A stretch of DNA of 64,000 nucleotides from Anaerolineales bacterium. Its GTDB lineage: Bacteria; Chloroflexota; Anaerolineae; Anaerolineales; JABWBV01. Numbering within the stretch: the stretch's first letter is position 1; each line of letters starts with the position of its first letter. This document shows, piece after piece, positions 8,082 through 16,784 of the stretch. The DNA lies in contig JACKAX010000004.1 in the NCBI GenBank assembly GCA_020634875.1, positions 106,527 through 170,526 on the forward strand, read 5' to 3'. The notes under the pieces are model-generated. The model was not told where the DNA came from. It ran no database searches and saw only the letters and a program-made list of their open reading frames with translations. Both the position numbers and the translations under genes were made by a program.

Positions 8082-9527
8082 TTACTTCAATACCCCAACG
8101 CGGACGTTGCGGAAACGGGCGGGGGAAGCCCCGTGGCCGGTGTGCATGACCTGACCGGGTTGGCCTTTGCCGCAGTTCGGCGTGCCCCACATCACCCAAT
8201 GATCGGCGTTGCCAATCGCATCGCAAGCGTTCCAGAATTCGGGGGTGATGCCGGTGTACGTGCAGTTCTTCAACATCCGTCCGAGCTTGCCATTTTTGAT
8301 TTCCCAGCCGATTTCTGTCCCAAACTGGAAGTTGTAGCGTTTGTCGTCAATGGACCAGGAATAATTTGTCTCCATCATGATGCCGTTGTCCGTGCTGGCG
8401 ATCATATCGTCCAGTGTCCAGGTGCCGGGTTCCAGGCTGACGTTGGTCATCCGCACCAGGGGGATACGGTTCCAGCCGGACGCCCGCATACAGCCGTTGG
8501 ACACCATGCCGAGTTTGGACGCGTCTTCGCGAGACATCAAATACCCGACGAACAGCCCATTTTTGACAATCGGGGTGGACTGGGCCGGAACGCCTTCATC
8601 ATCCCAGCCAAATGTGCCCAACCCCAACGGGCGGATGCTTTCGGCGGTCAGGTTGACGATTTCGGAGCCGTACATGAAGTTGTTGAGCTTTTCGGTGGTC
8701 AGGAAAGACGTGCCCGCATACGCCGCTTCCGTGCCGAACACCCGGTCAAGTTCAATCGGATGCCCACAAGATTCGTGGACTTGCAAGGCAACCTGATCGC
8801 CACTCAAAATGATGTCGGTGCGGATTTCTTGCGGGCATTGGTCGGCGGTGAGCAGGGCGACAGCTTGTTCGGCAATTTGTAGGGCATGGCTGGGTAAATC
8901 CCAACTGAGCACGGTTTCCCAACCCGCGGTCACTTGCTGGCGACCGCTGGACGTGGGGTACGAACGGCGTTGGACTTCCCCGTGCCCGACCGCAGTGGCG
9001 ACAATCCCGCCGCCGGTTTCGACAATCGTTTGCTCGGTCAGTGCACCGTCGGAGTTGGCAAACCATTTGTGTTCGCGGATAAAGACCAGGTTTCCCTGCC
9101 GGATGCGGATGCCTTCGACTTTTGCCATCTCGGCATCGGCGGCCATGAGCACGCCCAGCTTTTCTTCGAGGGAAATCGTGAATGGGTCAATCTCCACCGG
9201 GGTTTCGTACACGCCCCGACTGCGAACGGGCGGCCCGAGTTCGACGGTCTGGCCCGGAACGGTTGCCGAGGCCTGGGCAATTGCCAACGCCTGCGCGGTG
9301 ACGCGGTCCACTTCTTCCGGGGATAAATCCCGGCTGGACGCAAAGCCCCAGGCCCCGCCCGCCAGCACCCGGACGCCAAAGCCGAGGGTTTCGGTGAACG
9401 CCAGGTTTTGGACGATGCCGTTTTTGGTGGCGATGTTTTCAGTTTGATTTTCGACGATGCGAATATCGGCGTATTGTGCGCCCTTGCGCGTGGCAAAATC
9501 CAGGGCGCGCATCAACAAGGTTTTCAT
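8082..9527 (-). CDS. tldD: TldD-family Zn metalloprotease catalytic subunit
   Basis: The ATG at 9527 is chosen over an upstream TTG-type extension because AAAGGAG lies 9 nt before it and MKTLLMRALDFATRKGAQYAD matches the family start. This gives 481 aa. The catalytic HExxxH motif is present as H251-E252-SCG-H256, followed by the GFGTFGWDDEGVPAQ-type region. It would form a heterodimer with the PmbA-like protein encoded next and degrade unstructured or leader peptides in the cytoplasm. No modified-peptide cluster is visible nearby, so the substrate is open. Confidence 0.92.
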   Translation of the reverse strand: MKTLLMRALDFATRKGAQYADIRIVENQTENIATKNGIVQNLAFTETLGFGVRVLAGGAWGFASSRDLSPEEVDRVTAQALAIAQASATVPGQTVELGPPVRSRGVYETPVEIDPFTISLEEKLGVLMAADAEMAKVEGIRIRQGNLVFIREHKWFANSDGALTEQTIVETGGGIVATAVGHGEVQRRSYPTSSGRQQVTAGWETVLSWDLPSHALQIAEQAVALLTADQCPQEIRTDIILSGDQVALQVHESCGHPIELDRVFGTEAAYAGTSFLTTEKLNNFMYGSEIVNLTAESIRPLGLGTFGWDDEGVPAQSTPIVKNGLFVGYLMSREDASKLGMVSNGCMRASGWNRIPLVRMTNVSLEPGTWTLDDMIASTDNGIMMETNYSWSIDDKRYNFQFGTEIGWEIKNGKLGRMLKNCTYTGITPEFWNACDAIGNADHWVMWGTPNCGKGQPGQVMHTGHGASPARFRNVRVGVLK

Positions 9528-9647
9528 TGGATGGACTCCTTTGGTTTGTTGGTTAGTTGGTTTGTTTCCCACCTGCGTAATCTTACCCCTGTTTTGAGAT
9601 TGGTTCAATGAATAACACGGGTTTGGAACTTATGCGGGGTCTATTTT

Positions 9648-9731
9648 GTCTGTGCGAGGAGGCAGCACCGAATAAGCAACCTCCCCGACCCTAACGGAGA
9701 TGGCTTCTTACAAGGTGACTTGCAATGATAT
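9648..9731. repeat. Degenerate palindromic intergenic repeat
   Basis: TGCGAGGAGGCAGC, then GCAACCTCC, GGAGATGGC and ACTTGCAATGATA, form an inverted element of the widespread type that ends GCAATGAC. The copy is degenerate. It lies between tldD and the kinase gene. The rest of 9528-9911 shows no gene. Confidence 0.5.
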
Positions 9732-9911
9732 GTTTTCTGAACTTTTGGAGAGCCATTTCGCTTGATTCGATGAACTTTGCCGGGGCGGATCCGGTGGAAG
9801 GCTTTTGGAAAATCCACAAACTGCTTGTTTTGGCATCATGAAAAAGCGAAAAATATGTAAAATAGACGCGGGGATAACAGAATAGGATGTCCTCACAGAA
9901 ATGGTGAAATT

Positions 9912-12900
9912 ATGACGAAAAAGAAAACAAAATCTGAACTTCTTGTGGAATTGGAACAATCTACGAAACGGATTGGGGAGTTGGAATCCTTGCTCGCGGA
10001 TAAGAATGTTGGGCTTCCCACACCATTCTCTTTGCAAACGAAATTAAAGGATTCGCAAGCCCTGTTTCAAACGTTGTTCAATTTAAGCCCGGTCGCGTAT
10101 GCGTTGGTTAGAGCCGCAGACCGTTTGATTGTGGATGTTAATCCAGCGTGTGAACATCTCTTCGGATACGCCAAAAGTGAAATAGTAGGCAAAGTGTCCA
10201 CATCCATGGATTATTGGGTAGACCCCCATGAACACCAAAGATTAGCGGATGAACTTGCCATCATGGGGAAAATAGACAACTTTGAATTTGCCTATAAAAC
10301 AAAATCCGGGGGATTCGGTTGGGCCATTACTTATGCTGCCCCGGTTTTTCAGGATGGAGAAAAATATGTTCTTTCTTCCTATGTCAATATTACGAAACGC
10401 AAAGAGGATGAGCGACAGAATATCCTGATGAAACGCCTCTATGCCACCTTGAGTCAGGTGAACGACACGATCATGCAGGTCCCCAACGTGGCAGACCTCT
10501 ACCAGATGATTTGTGATGCGGCCATAAAGTTCGGAGAAATGCCCCTGGTCTGGATTGGATTGTTGGACGAGACTTCCGGTGAGCTTCGCCCTTCTTTTGC
10601 CAGTGGCGTAGATCTTAGCCAGAGATTGCTCCCTACGAACTATTTTTATGAGGAACATCACAAAAGCTCGCAGGCGGTCATTGCGCTAAAATCCAAACGC
10701 GTTGTAACCTTCGAGAAAGATCAGGTGGATTATCGGACCGACGAATTTTCCTATCTATCACAAATGGAAGGCTGGATGGCAGTCGCGATTATCCCCTTCT
10801 GTTTGAAAAACAAAAGCATTGGAACCTTAACGCTGGTTTCTAATGAAAAAGGCTCATTTTCATCCGATGAAGAACATGTACTGCTGGAAGAAATGGGCGT
10901 GAATATTTCCTTCGCTCTGGACAAACTGCAGACCGAAGTGGAGCGGCAACAGGCAGAACTCGCCTTACAAGAACGTGAACTCAAGCTCAAAAAACTACTT
11001 GAGATTCTTCCTGTGGGGGTGTGTATTCTGAATGCAGAAATGCAAATTGTTTTTAGTAACCCGGCCCTGCAAAATATTTTGCACATTTCTGGCGAAGAAT
11101 TTAAAAACGAACATTACCGTTTGCGAAAATATTTGAGGCCAGATGGTTCGCCGATGTTCTCGGAACATTTTGCCCATGTGCAGGCGCAAAAGAACAAGCG
11201 TGTCGTTTACGATGTTGAAACCGGGTTCGTCATAGAAGATGGAACAATCATTTGGTTGAGTGTTTCGGCTGTCCCCGTAGATTTCCCAGATTGGAAGACC
11301 GTGGTCGTAATAACGGATGTCACCGAACGCAAAAAAATGGAAGATTCCCTGCGAATGAGCGAGCATCGCTTGCGCGAAGCGCAACGGCTTTCCCATATCG
11401 GAAACTGGGAATGGAATCTGACCACAGGGGAAACGCGCTGGTCAGAAGAAATCTATGCCATGCACGGGATGAACCAGGATGCCCCACCCTTAACCCCCGA
11501 GAGGCTTCTCTTGACCGTTTATCCAGATGATCTGGCAAAGGTTAAGGCGGCTATCGGTCAAGCAATTTCCGAGGGCACCCCGGTTGATATCGAATATCGT
11601 ATTTTTCACGCCAATGGCTCGGTACGGGTGATTCATGGCGTGGGGGCTGTGACGGAATGGGATGCGGATGGAAAACCTTTCCTGATGTTGGGAACGAACC
11701 AGGATATCACCGAGCGAAAGCAGACAGAAATTGCGCTCCGAGAAAGTGAGGATAAATTTCGCAAAGCCTTTATCACCAGCCCGGACTCCATTAATATCAA
11801 CCGGATTGAAGATGGGCTTTATGTAGCGATCAATCAAGGGTTTACAAAAACCACAGGGTACACCGAGGCTGAAGTGATCGGGAGAAGTTCTCTCGATATC
11901 CAAATCTGGGCAAGGCTAGAAGATCGGCTCAATTTGGTCAGGGGCTTGAGCAAAGATGGGTTTGTCAATAACCTGGAAGCCCATTTCCGGATGAAGAATG
12001 GAGAAATCCGATACGGCTTGATGTCTGCAGCGATCATCATGCTCGGAAATGTTCCCCATATTCTTAGCATTACACGGGACATCACCGAACGCAAACGGGC
12101 CGAAGAAAAATTACAAACCCTTAACGCGGAACTGGAACAGCGCGTGGCGAACCGCACGGAAGAACTTGAAAAGGCAAATCTGGAACTCCAAAACGCGATG
12201 CGGGCAAAGGACACCTTCCTGGCCAATATGAGCCACGAACTGCGTACGCCGCTAAATGGCATTCTCGGGATGGCCGAAATTTTGCTGGAGGAGTATCGCG
12301 GCCCCCTAAATGACCGCCAGCGCGAATATATCCATAATATCGAAACCAGCGGGCATTATCTTTTGAGCTTAATCAATGATATTCTTGACCTTGAGAAGAT
12401 TAAATCCGGTAAGATGGATTTAAACGTTGAGCCTGTCAGCCTGACGGAAATCTGCCAGACCAGCCTGGCCTTCATCGAACAACCAGCAATGCAAAAAGGG
12501 GTCAGCATGGAGTTTCATCCCCCGGAACAGGAGATTCTTTTCCTCGCAGATGGGCGTAGGATAAAACAAATGCTCGCCAACTTATTGGGGAATGCGGTCA
12601 AATTTACCCCTGGCCCGGGCAAGGTAACCCTGGAAGTAAAGCTCAACCGGATAGACCACCAAATCGAATTTTATATCACCGATACAGGGATTGGCATTTC
12701 GCCCGAAGACCAAAAAAGGCTCTTTACGCCGTTTACCCAATTGGATACCGGCCTGACCCGTAACTACGAGGGCACAGGTTTGGGTTTAGCACTGGTCAAA
12801 CATTTGGTGGACCTCCATCGGGGAAGTATTTCGCTGGAAAGCACCCTCGGCACGGGCAGCAGATTTATCATTTCCCTGCCGTGGCGTGTGCCGCCCCCTA

Positions 12901-13328
12901 CCCCATCCTCCCCCCAGGTTTTACCTGAACGCCCTGTCCAGGAGGACAAGCAAGTAAAAAATATGGCGACACTTCTTCTGGTCGAGGATAATCGCATAAA
13001 CAGTATGGCGATTGGCGAATACTTGAATGACAAAGGCTACAGTCTCATTTATGCGTATGATGGTCTAGAAGCTTTGGTGAAAGCGGCGGAGAATGTTCCC
13101 GACCTGATTTTGATGGATGTTCAAATGCCACAAATGGATGGTTTGGAGGCAATCCGCCACCTGCGCACGGACCCCCAGTTTGCCGCGACCCCCATCATTG
13201 CGCTGACCGCTTATGCGATGCCGGGGGATCGTGAAAAGTGTTTTGCCGCCGGAGCCACCGATTATATGAGTAAACCCATCCGGTATGCAAATTTGATTGT
13301 CATGATTGAAAAATTGCTCAGAGAATAA
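9912..13328 (+). CDS. Soluble multi-PAS/GAF hybrid sensor histidine kinase
   Basis: The 1138-aa protein has no membrane segment. Domains in order: short coiled coil (10-35), PAS (about 50-165), GAF (about 180-335), three more PAS/PAC units (about 355-470, 480-605, 610-725), coiled coil (725-770), HisKA with phospho-acceptor H775 (MSHELRTPLNG), HATPase_c with the N box NAVKF and G boxes DTGIGIS (from 924) and GTGLGLAL, and a C-terminal receiver with phospho-acceptor D1069 (LMDVQMPQMDG) and the TAYAMPG and K-P signatures. It would sense an internal cue and pass phosphate to its own receiver. No separate output regulator or phosphotransfer protein lies beside it. Confidence 0.93.
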   Translation: MTKKKTKSELLVELEQSTKRIGELESLLADKNVGLPTPFSLQTKLKDSQALFQTLFNLSPVAYALVRAADRLIVDVNPACEHLFGYAKSEIVGKVSTSMDYWVDPHEHQRLADELAIMGKIDNFEFAYKTKSGGFGWAITYAAPVFQDGEKYVLSSYVNITKRKEDERQNILMKRLYATLSQVNDTIMQVPNVADLYQMICDAAIKFGEMPLVWIGLLDETSGELRPSFASGVDLSQRLLPTNYFYEEHHKSSQAVIALKSKRVVTFEKDQVDYRTDEFSYLSQMEGWMAVAIIPFCLKNKSIGTLTLVSNEKGSFSSDEEHVLLEEMGVNISFALDKLQTEVERQQAELALQERELKLKKLLEILPVGVCILNAEMQIVFSNPALQNILHISGEEFKNEHYRLRKYLRPDGSPMFSEHFAHVQAQKNKRVVYDVETGFVIEDGTIIWLSVSAVPVDFPDWKTVVVITDVTERKKMEDSLRMSEHRLREAQRLSHIGNWEWNLTTGETRWSEEIYAMHGMNQDAPPLTPERLLLTVYPDDLAKVKAAIGQAISEGTPVDIEYRIFHANGSVRVIHGVGAVTEWDADGKPFLMLGTNQDITERKQTEIALRESEDKFRKAFITSPDSININRIEDGLYVAINQGFTKTTGYTEAEVIGRSSLDIQIWARLEDRLNLVRGLSKDGFVNNLEAHFRMKNGEIRYGLMSAAIIMLGNVPHILSITRDITERKRAEEKLQTLNAELEQRVANRTEELEKANLELQNAMRAKDTFLANMSHELRTPLNGILGMAEILLEEYRGPLNDRQREYIHNIETSGHYLLSLINDILDLEKIKSGKMDLNVEPVSLTEICQTSLAFIEQPAMQKGVSMEFHPPEQEILFLADGRRIKQMLANLLGNAVKFTPGPGKVTLEVKLNRIDHQIEFYITDTGIGISPEDQKRLFTPFTQLDTGLTRNYEGTGLGLALVKHLVDLHRGSISLESTLGTGSRFIISLPWRVPPPTPSSPQVLPERPVQEDKQVKNMATLLLVEDNRINSMAIGEYLNDKGYSLIYAYDGLEALVKAAENVPDLILMDVQMPQMDGLEAIRHLRTDPQFAATPIIALTAYAMPGDREKCFAAGATDYMSKPIRYANLIVMIEKLLRE

Positions 13329-13394
13329 CCGCTCCAAACGCCAGTTACGCGCATCTCCGCTTTTCCTGGCGTGGTTTCCGCGAAAGGATAAAGA

Positions 13395-13434
13395 AAAACG
13401 TCCGGGCACAGATAAAATCATGCCCGGACGTTTT
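13395..13434. terminator. Bidirectional terminator
   Basis: AAAACGTCCGGGCA (13395-13408) pairs perfectly with TGCCCGGACGTTTT (13421-13434) around a 12-nt loop, between the convergent kinase and the 245-aa protein gene. Confidence 0.9.
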
Positions 13435-13461
13435 GTTCGTCTAAAGGTGTACAGGATGCCG

Positions 13462-14199
13462 TTACCCGGCAGATTCTTCTACAGGCGGCTCGCTCCCATT
13501 CGTCGGGGTGGCCCCCACGAGGGTGTACCCCCAATTTGCCAAATCGGGATGCACTTCCCCATCATATTGAAGCAGGCTGATAGCAAACGCCGCACCTTGC
13601 AACAGGTCTTGCAGTTTGTAGGCTGCACTTCCCCGTATAAAAATGTTGGTTGTCCGTTGGGCTTTGCTGGAACCTAGATTTTGCGCCAAATCCTGAATGT
13701 CCACCAGTAAATTCTGGAGGGTGGTTAGCGGCGGGTCGGAAATTTGTTCCGTGCCGCGGGTAGCTTCATAGGCAACATAGAATTCGAGCAGGTGGATGAC
13801 GTCCAGATCTTTGGCAGGCATTTTAACGGTGTAGCCCCCGCGTTTCGACTGGCGGACGTTCCAGCCCCAATGTTCGAGGAGGGGTAGGTGATCGGCGTGT
13901 TTAAATTTGAGGAAGGCAAGTGCCCGCTGGAGCAGAGATCGCACAGTGTCCACAGCAATGCGATAGGCATCTCGTGCTTCGGTCCGGGCAGCTTCCCCGG
14001 CGTGGGCGAGGTTGCGCGCGGTTTTTGCGGCGTCGAGTTGTGTTTGGATCAACGTCAACCAGGGGTCTTTGAGCTGATCGGCGAGACTGCGGGAACTTTC
14101 GTACGCAATCCAGGTTTCAGCATTTGCAATAATGTCTTCATCGTTGGTCGGCCAGCGAAGTTTGAAGGCGCTTTGACGGTTTAATTGAATGGTAGCCAT
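13462..14199 (-). CDS. Unknown protein with internal duplication
   Basis: A 245-aa protein, not recognised. Two homologous halves are visible: residues about 15-108 (from WPTNDEDII to HWGWNV) and about 127-228 (from MPAKDLDVI to NWGYTL). They share the pattern D-x-D-x-I...WIAYE/YVAYE...SDP/KDPWLT-x-L-Q and a closing HP/L-x-L-x-x-W-G-W/Y. Mostly helical, no signal peptide or membrane segment, hydrophilic C-terminus (EPPVEESAG). An AAAGGG ribosome site supports the ATG at 14199. It stands alone between a terminator and a repeat region. Confidence 0.75.
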   Translation of the reverse strand: MATIQLNRQSAFKLRWPTNDEDIIANAETWIAYESSRSLADQLKDPWLTLIQTQLDAAKTARNLAHAGEAARTEARDAYRIAVDTVRSLLQRALAFLKFKHADHLPLLEHWGWNVRQSKRGGYTVKMPAKDLDVIHLLEFYVAYEATRGTEQISDPPLTTLQNLLVDIQDLAQNLGSSKAQRTTNIFIRGSAAYKLQDLLQGAAFAISLLQYDGEVHPDLANWGYTLVGATPTNGSEPPVEESAG

Positions 14200-14251
14200 G
14201 TTTTTTTACCCTTTGCTTTTTCTGGAAAGGATTTCCCGAATTTGGGGTCTT

Positions 14252-14286
14252 CCCTTGACCGTCACCTGTCAGGTGACGGTCAAGGG
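14252..14286. repeat. Palindromic repeat, GTGACGGTC family (hairpin)
   Basis: CCCTTGACCGTCACCT (14252-14267) and AGGTGACGGTCAAGGG (14271-14286) form a perfect 16-bp stem with a 3-nt loop. A T-rich tract follows on the + strand, but no + gene needs termination here. It sits upstream of the leftward unknown gene and shares its core with 6528-6570 and 21507-21542. Confidence 0.75.
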
Positions 14287-14374
14287 CTTTTGTTTTGTTT
14301 CCAGATCGGCATAAATATGATATTTTTTGTTTTCCTGAATAATAAACGAAGCAGATTTGCATTCTGCAATCCGG

Positions 14375-14661
14375 TTTAAAGATAAAAGTTCACGTGTCAT
14401 CATTCTGCGGCTTCTTTTATATTTAAAAGGACACAAAAATCCATGCGATGGCTCGATTTAAATTTAAAAGGGCAGGAACAACTATTCTACAGGTTCATTT
14501 AAGTTTAAAAAGGCACAAATCATCATTTTGCGGCACTTTTTAAATTTAAAAACAGAGAAATTCCCATACTACGGTTCAATTTAAATTTAAAGGAACAATT
14601 ACGCTGGTTCAGCACCAGTTTATTGATTCGGGGTAAGAGAGATTAGCTTTCTGCGGCTCTG
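14375..14661. repeat. Diverged tandem array with 41-bp period and TTTAAATTTAAA cores
   Basis: AT-rich cores close to TTTAAATTTAAAA begin at 14375, 14416, 14457, 14498, 14539 and 14580, exactly 41 bp apart every time. A seventh, degenerate unit starts at 14621. The rest of each unit is also related (CATTCTGCGGCTTCT, CATTTTGCGGCA and TTTCTGCGGCTCTG recur in the same phase), so this is a decayed tandem repeat, not a CRISPR. 41 is not a multiple of three, so it is not a coding repeat. Function unknown. Confidence 0.8.
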
Positions 14662-15115
14662 TCTGAGTTCAAACGGACGTGCTTCACCCAATTTTGTGCA
14701 GAGATTTCGTTTCGGGGCTTGTCCCCACCCTGAGCGGGCGATGCAAAACTTTTCGGAGAGAGAAAGAGCATTAGGCGGCACATTTTTTTATGCCAAACAA
14801 CATACATCACCCTTCCGAAGCTCGTTTGAAATTCAGCCTGAAGAGCCGGACAACGGACTGGCTTGCACCAGGGTCATGATGACCAGTTATACGATTGTGG
14901 GGTTTGGTTTTTGTTTTGTGTTACTTTCCGCTTCATCACCCCCCTTGAGTAAGGGTGCGCCCGCACAATCTCACGAGGAGGTTGTGCCCCGCCGTACTCG
15001 GTCGCATAGACCGAGTACAGCGGCGCTCCCTGTTCCGTAAGGATTATTTTATGGGATTATGAGAAGGATGCAATCATCCAAATGGGGGAGGCCCTGTAGG
15101 GTAGAGTACGATATT
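14662..15115. other. Intergenic stretch without recognised gene
   Basis: About 450 bases between the 41-bp array and the REP cluster. An ATG-initiated frame at 14696-15040 has no family resemblance and is not called. A hairpin GTACTCGGTC (14994-15003) / GACCGAGTAC (15009-15018) and an adjacent imperfect one (CACAATCTC/GAGGTTGTG) are visible. Nothing else is supported. Confidence 0.5.
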
Positions 15116-15670
15116 AGGAACGGCGTTGCTAGGGGAGGAATGTTGGGTGGGACGCGTGATATGTTGAGGGGATGGGGAAGATGAGATTCAGGTGGAGCAA
15201 CGCCGTTCCTTTGTACGGGACGGGTGATTGCAGGTGTAGTATTGCTTGTTGATTATAAAAGCCCCAGAGATATTTGGTATGGCGGGGGCAAGAAGCGAAG
15301 CATTTTTAATGGAGCAGCACCGTTTTTGTTTTGGACGCGTGATACCAGGAACGGCGTTGCTAGGAGAGGAATGTTGTGTAAGACGCGTGGCGGGAAGGGG
15401 GATGGGGAAGATGAGATTCAGGTGGAGCAACGCCGTTCCTTAAGTTGAGACGCGTGATTGCAGGAACGGCGTTGCTAGGAGAGATGAAATGAGCGGGAAA
15501 CGTGGTGTCTTGGGATTTGGCAGATGTGTGGTTCTGGTGGAGCAACGCCGTTCCTTAAGTTGTGGCGCGTGATTGCATGAACGGCGTTGCTGTGAGAAAT
15601 GAAATGAGTGGGAAGTGTGGCATCTTGGGATTGGGGAGATGTGGGTTTCTGGTAGAGCAACGCCGTTCCT
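15116..15670. repeat. REP-pair (BIME-like) cluster downstream of the RAYT gene
   Basis: Four clear copies of a ~94-bp element lie at 15116-15210, 15347-15440, 15462-15555 and 15577-15670. Each begins AGGAACGGCGTTGCT (ATGAACGG in the last) and ends AGCAACGCCGTTCCT, its reverse complement. Linkers carry the shared motif GACGCGTGAT. A diverged fifth copy lies at about 15232-15330, ending GGAGCAGCACCGTT. Small open frames reading NGVAPPE through these units are shadows of the repeat. Confidence 0.88.
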
Positions 15671-15678
15671 TGTTGGAC

Positions 15679-16305
15679 TTACTCATCAAACAGAAATGGT
15701 GTGAGGACTTTTTCATCCATTTCTCGTTGATGGATTTCATGAAAACTATCTGTGCCATCAAACCAGTTCAAAACCGCAGTCCGTTCCACACGAGAGGGTT
15801 TTTCGGAAAGCAATGCCTGATAAGATGAGTGGGGCCAAAGTTTGTAATCATCAATCAGGCCGTGATTTTGCGGATTGCGGTGAATATAAGCGACCAGAGC
15901 CGTGAAATACGCATCCGAGTCCACGAGTTTTCGGTGAACGGGCTTTTCAAAGAGGCTGCCTGTGCGGTTGAAGCGGTTGTTGATGGTTTTGGTATAAGTG
16001 CCAAAGAGGGTGGCAAATTGCTGTCCTAACTTTGCATTTAAGGAACGGCGTTCATCAGAAGATTGTCGTTCCTTAAATCCTTGGAGAAGCAGGAGGGTTT
16101 CTAAATCCCGGATGCGGATCAGAAAATGAAAATGATTGGGCAAAAGGCAATATGCAAAGGTTTCTGCAATCGGAAAGATATAGTGAATATAGAGTTCCAA
16201 AAAATACCGGTAATTGCGCTCCTGGCGAAAAAGCGTTTCGCCATTATTGCCGCGGTTGTAAATGTGGTAGTAGAGGCCGGGATGAAAAGGAGGTTCTTTG
16301 TACAT
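15679..16305 (-). CDS. REP-associated tyrosine transposase (RAYT, Y1_Tnp/IS200-like)
   Basis: The ATG at 16305 gives 208 aa; the frame extends upstream into a REP element but that part is repeat sequence. Signatures: YHIYNRGNNGETLF near the start, the HUH motif in LPNHFHFLIR near residue 72, and the RAYT C-terminal pattern VAYIHRNPQNHGLI plus YKLWPHSSYQALL. RAYTs are domesticated single-strand transposases that act on flanking REP hairpins. Here REP pairs flank the gene on both sides. An unusual palindrome lies inside the gene (16036-16078). Frame intact, so probably functional. Confidence 0.92.
   Translation of the reverse strand: MYKEPPFHPGLYYHIYNRGNNGETLFRQERNYRYFLELYIHYIFPIAETFAYCLLPNHFHFLIRIRDLETLLLLQGFKERQSSDERRSLNAKLGQQFATLFGTYTKTINNRFNRTGSLFEKPVHRKLVDSDAYFTALVAYIHRNPQNHGLIDDYKLWPHSSYQALLSEKPSRVERTAVLNWFDGTDSFHEIHQREMDEKVLTPFLFDE
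16036..16078. repeat. REP-like palindrome inside the RAYT coding sequence
   Basis: ATTTAAGGAACG (16036-16047) and CGTTCCTTAAAT (16067-16078) form perfect 12-bp arms, and GGAACGGCGTT is identical to the REP terminus. It encodes the stretch KERQSSDERRSLNA without breaking the frame. Confidence 0.7.
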
Positions 16306-16321
16306 GGTGTTTCTTGTTAAT

Positions 16322-16647
16322 CGGGAACGGCGTTGCTTTAGGAAGCATGTTGTGTGGGACGCGTGGCATGATGGGGGATGGTTAGGATGAACCTCAGGTG
16401 GAGCAACGCCGTTCCTTAGTACGGGACGCAAGCTTTCAGGAGTAGGATTGCTTGTTGATTATAAAAGCCTCAGCGATATTTGGTATGGCGGGTGTAAGAA
16501 TCGGAGCATATTTGGTGGAGCAGCATCGTTCCTTGCTTTGGACGCGTGATCCCAGGAACGGCGTTGCTGTGGGAGGAATGTTGTGTAGGACGTGTGACAT
16601 GATTGGGGGATGGGTAGGATGAAATTCAGGCGGAGCAACGCCGTTCC
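16322..16647. repeat. REP-pair cluster upstream of the RAYT gene
   Basis: Copies at 16322-16415 and 16553-16647 have the same inverted termini (GGAACGGCGTTGCT / AGCAACGCCGTTCC). A diverged copy at about 16438-16532 (AGGAGTAGGATTGCT ... GGAGCAGCATCGTTCCT) closely matches the diverged copy at 15232-15330, including ATTATAAAAGCC and GATATTTGGTATGGCGGG. A further half-site, AAGGAACGCCGTTC, follows at 16662-16675. Confidence 0.85.
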
Positions 16648-16784
16648 TGATGAGATTGTTTGAAGGAACGCCGTTCACAGTTTCCCATGCTAAAATAACC
16701 GGGAAAATGCGTTTCTCCCTTTTCCAAGAAGCGATGAAATCAACCGAATAAAAGTTCGGTATCTCGACTGCCAAAGGATGGACA

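Noticed and set aside
14375..14661. Possible CRISPR array because of evenly spaced short repeats
   Set aside because: The conserved core is only about 13 bp, the intervening sequence is also related between units, and no cas gene is nearby.
14696..15040. 114-codon open frame
   Set aside because: No family resemblance and no ribosome site; it runs across a hairpin-rich intergenic region.
15188..15828. Several small open frames repeating the residues NGVAPPE
   Set aside because: They are translations of the REP-pair elements themselves; the repetition comes from the DNA repeat.
16306..16431. Upstream extension of the RAYT frame to 16431
   Set aside because: The added 42 codons are a REP element, and the transposase family starts at the ATG at 16305.
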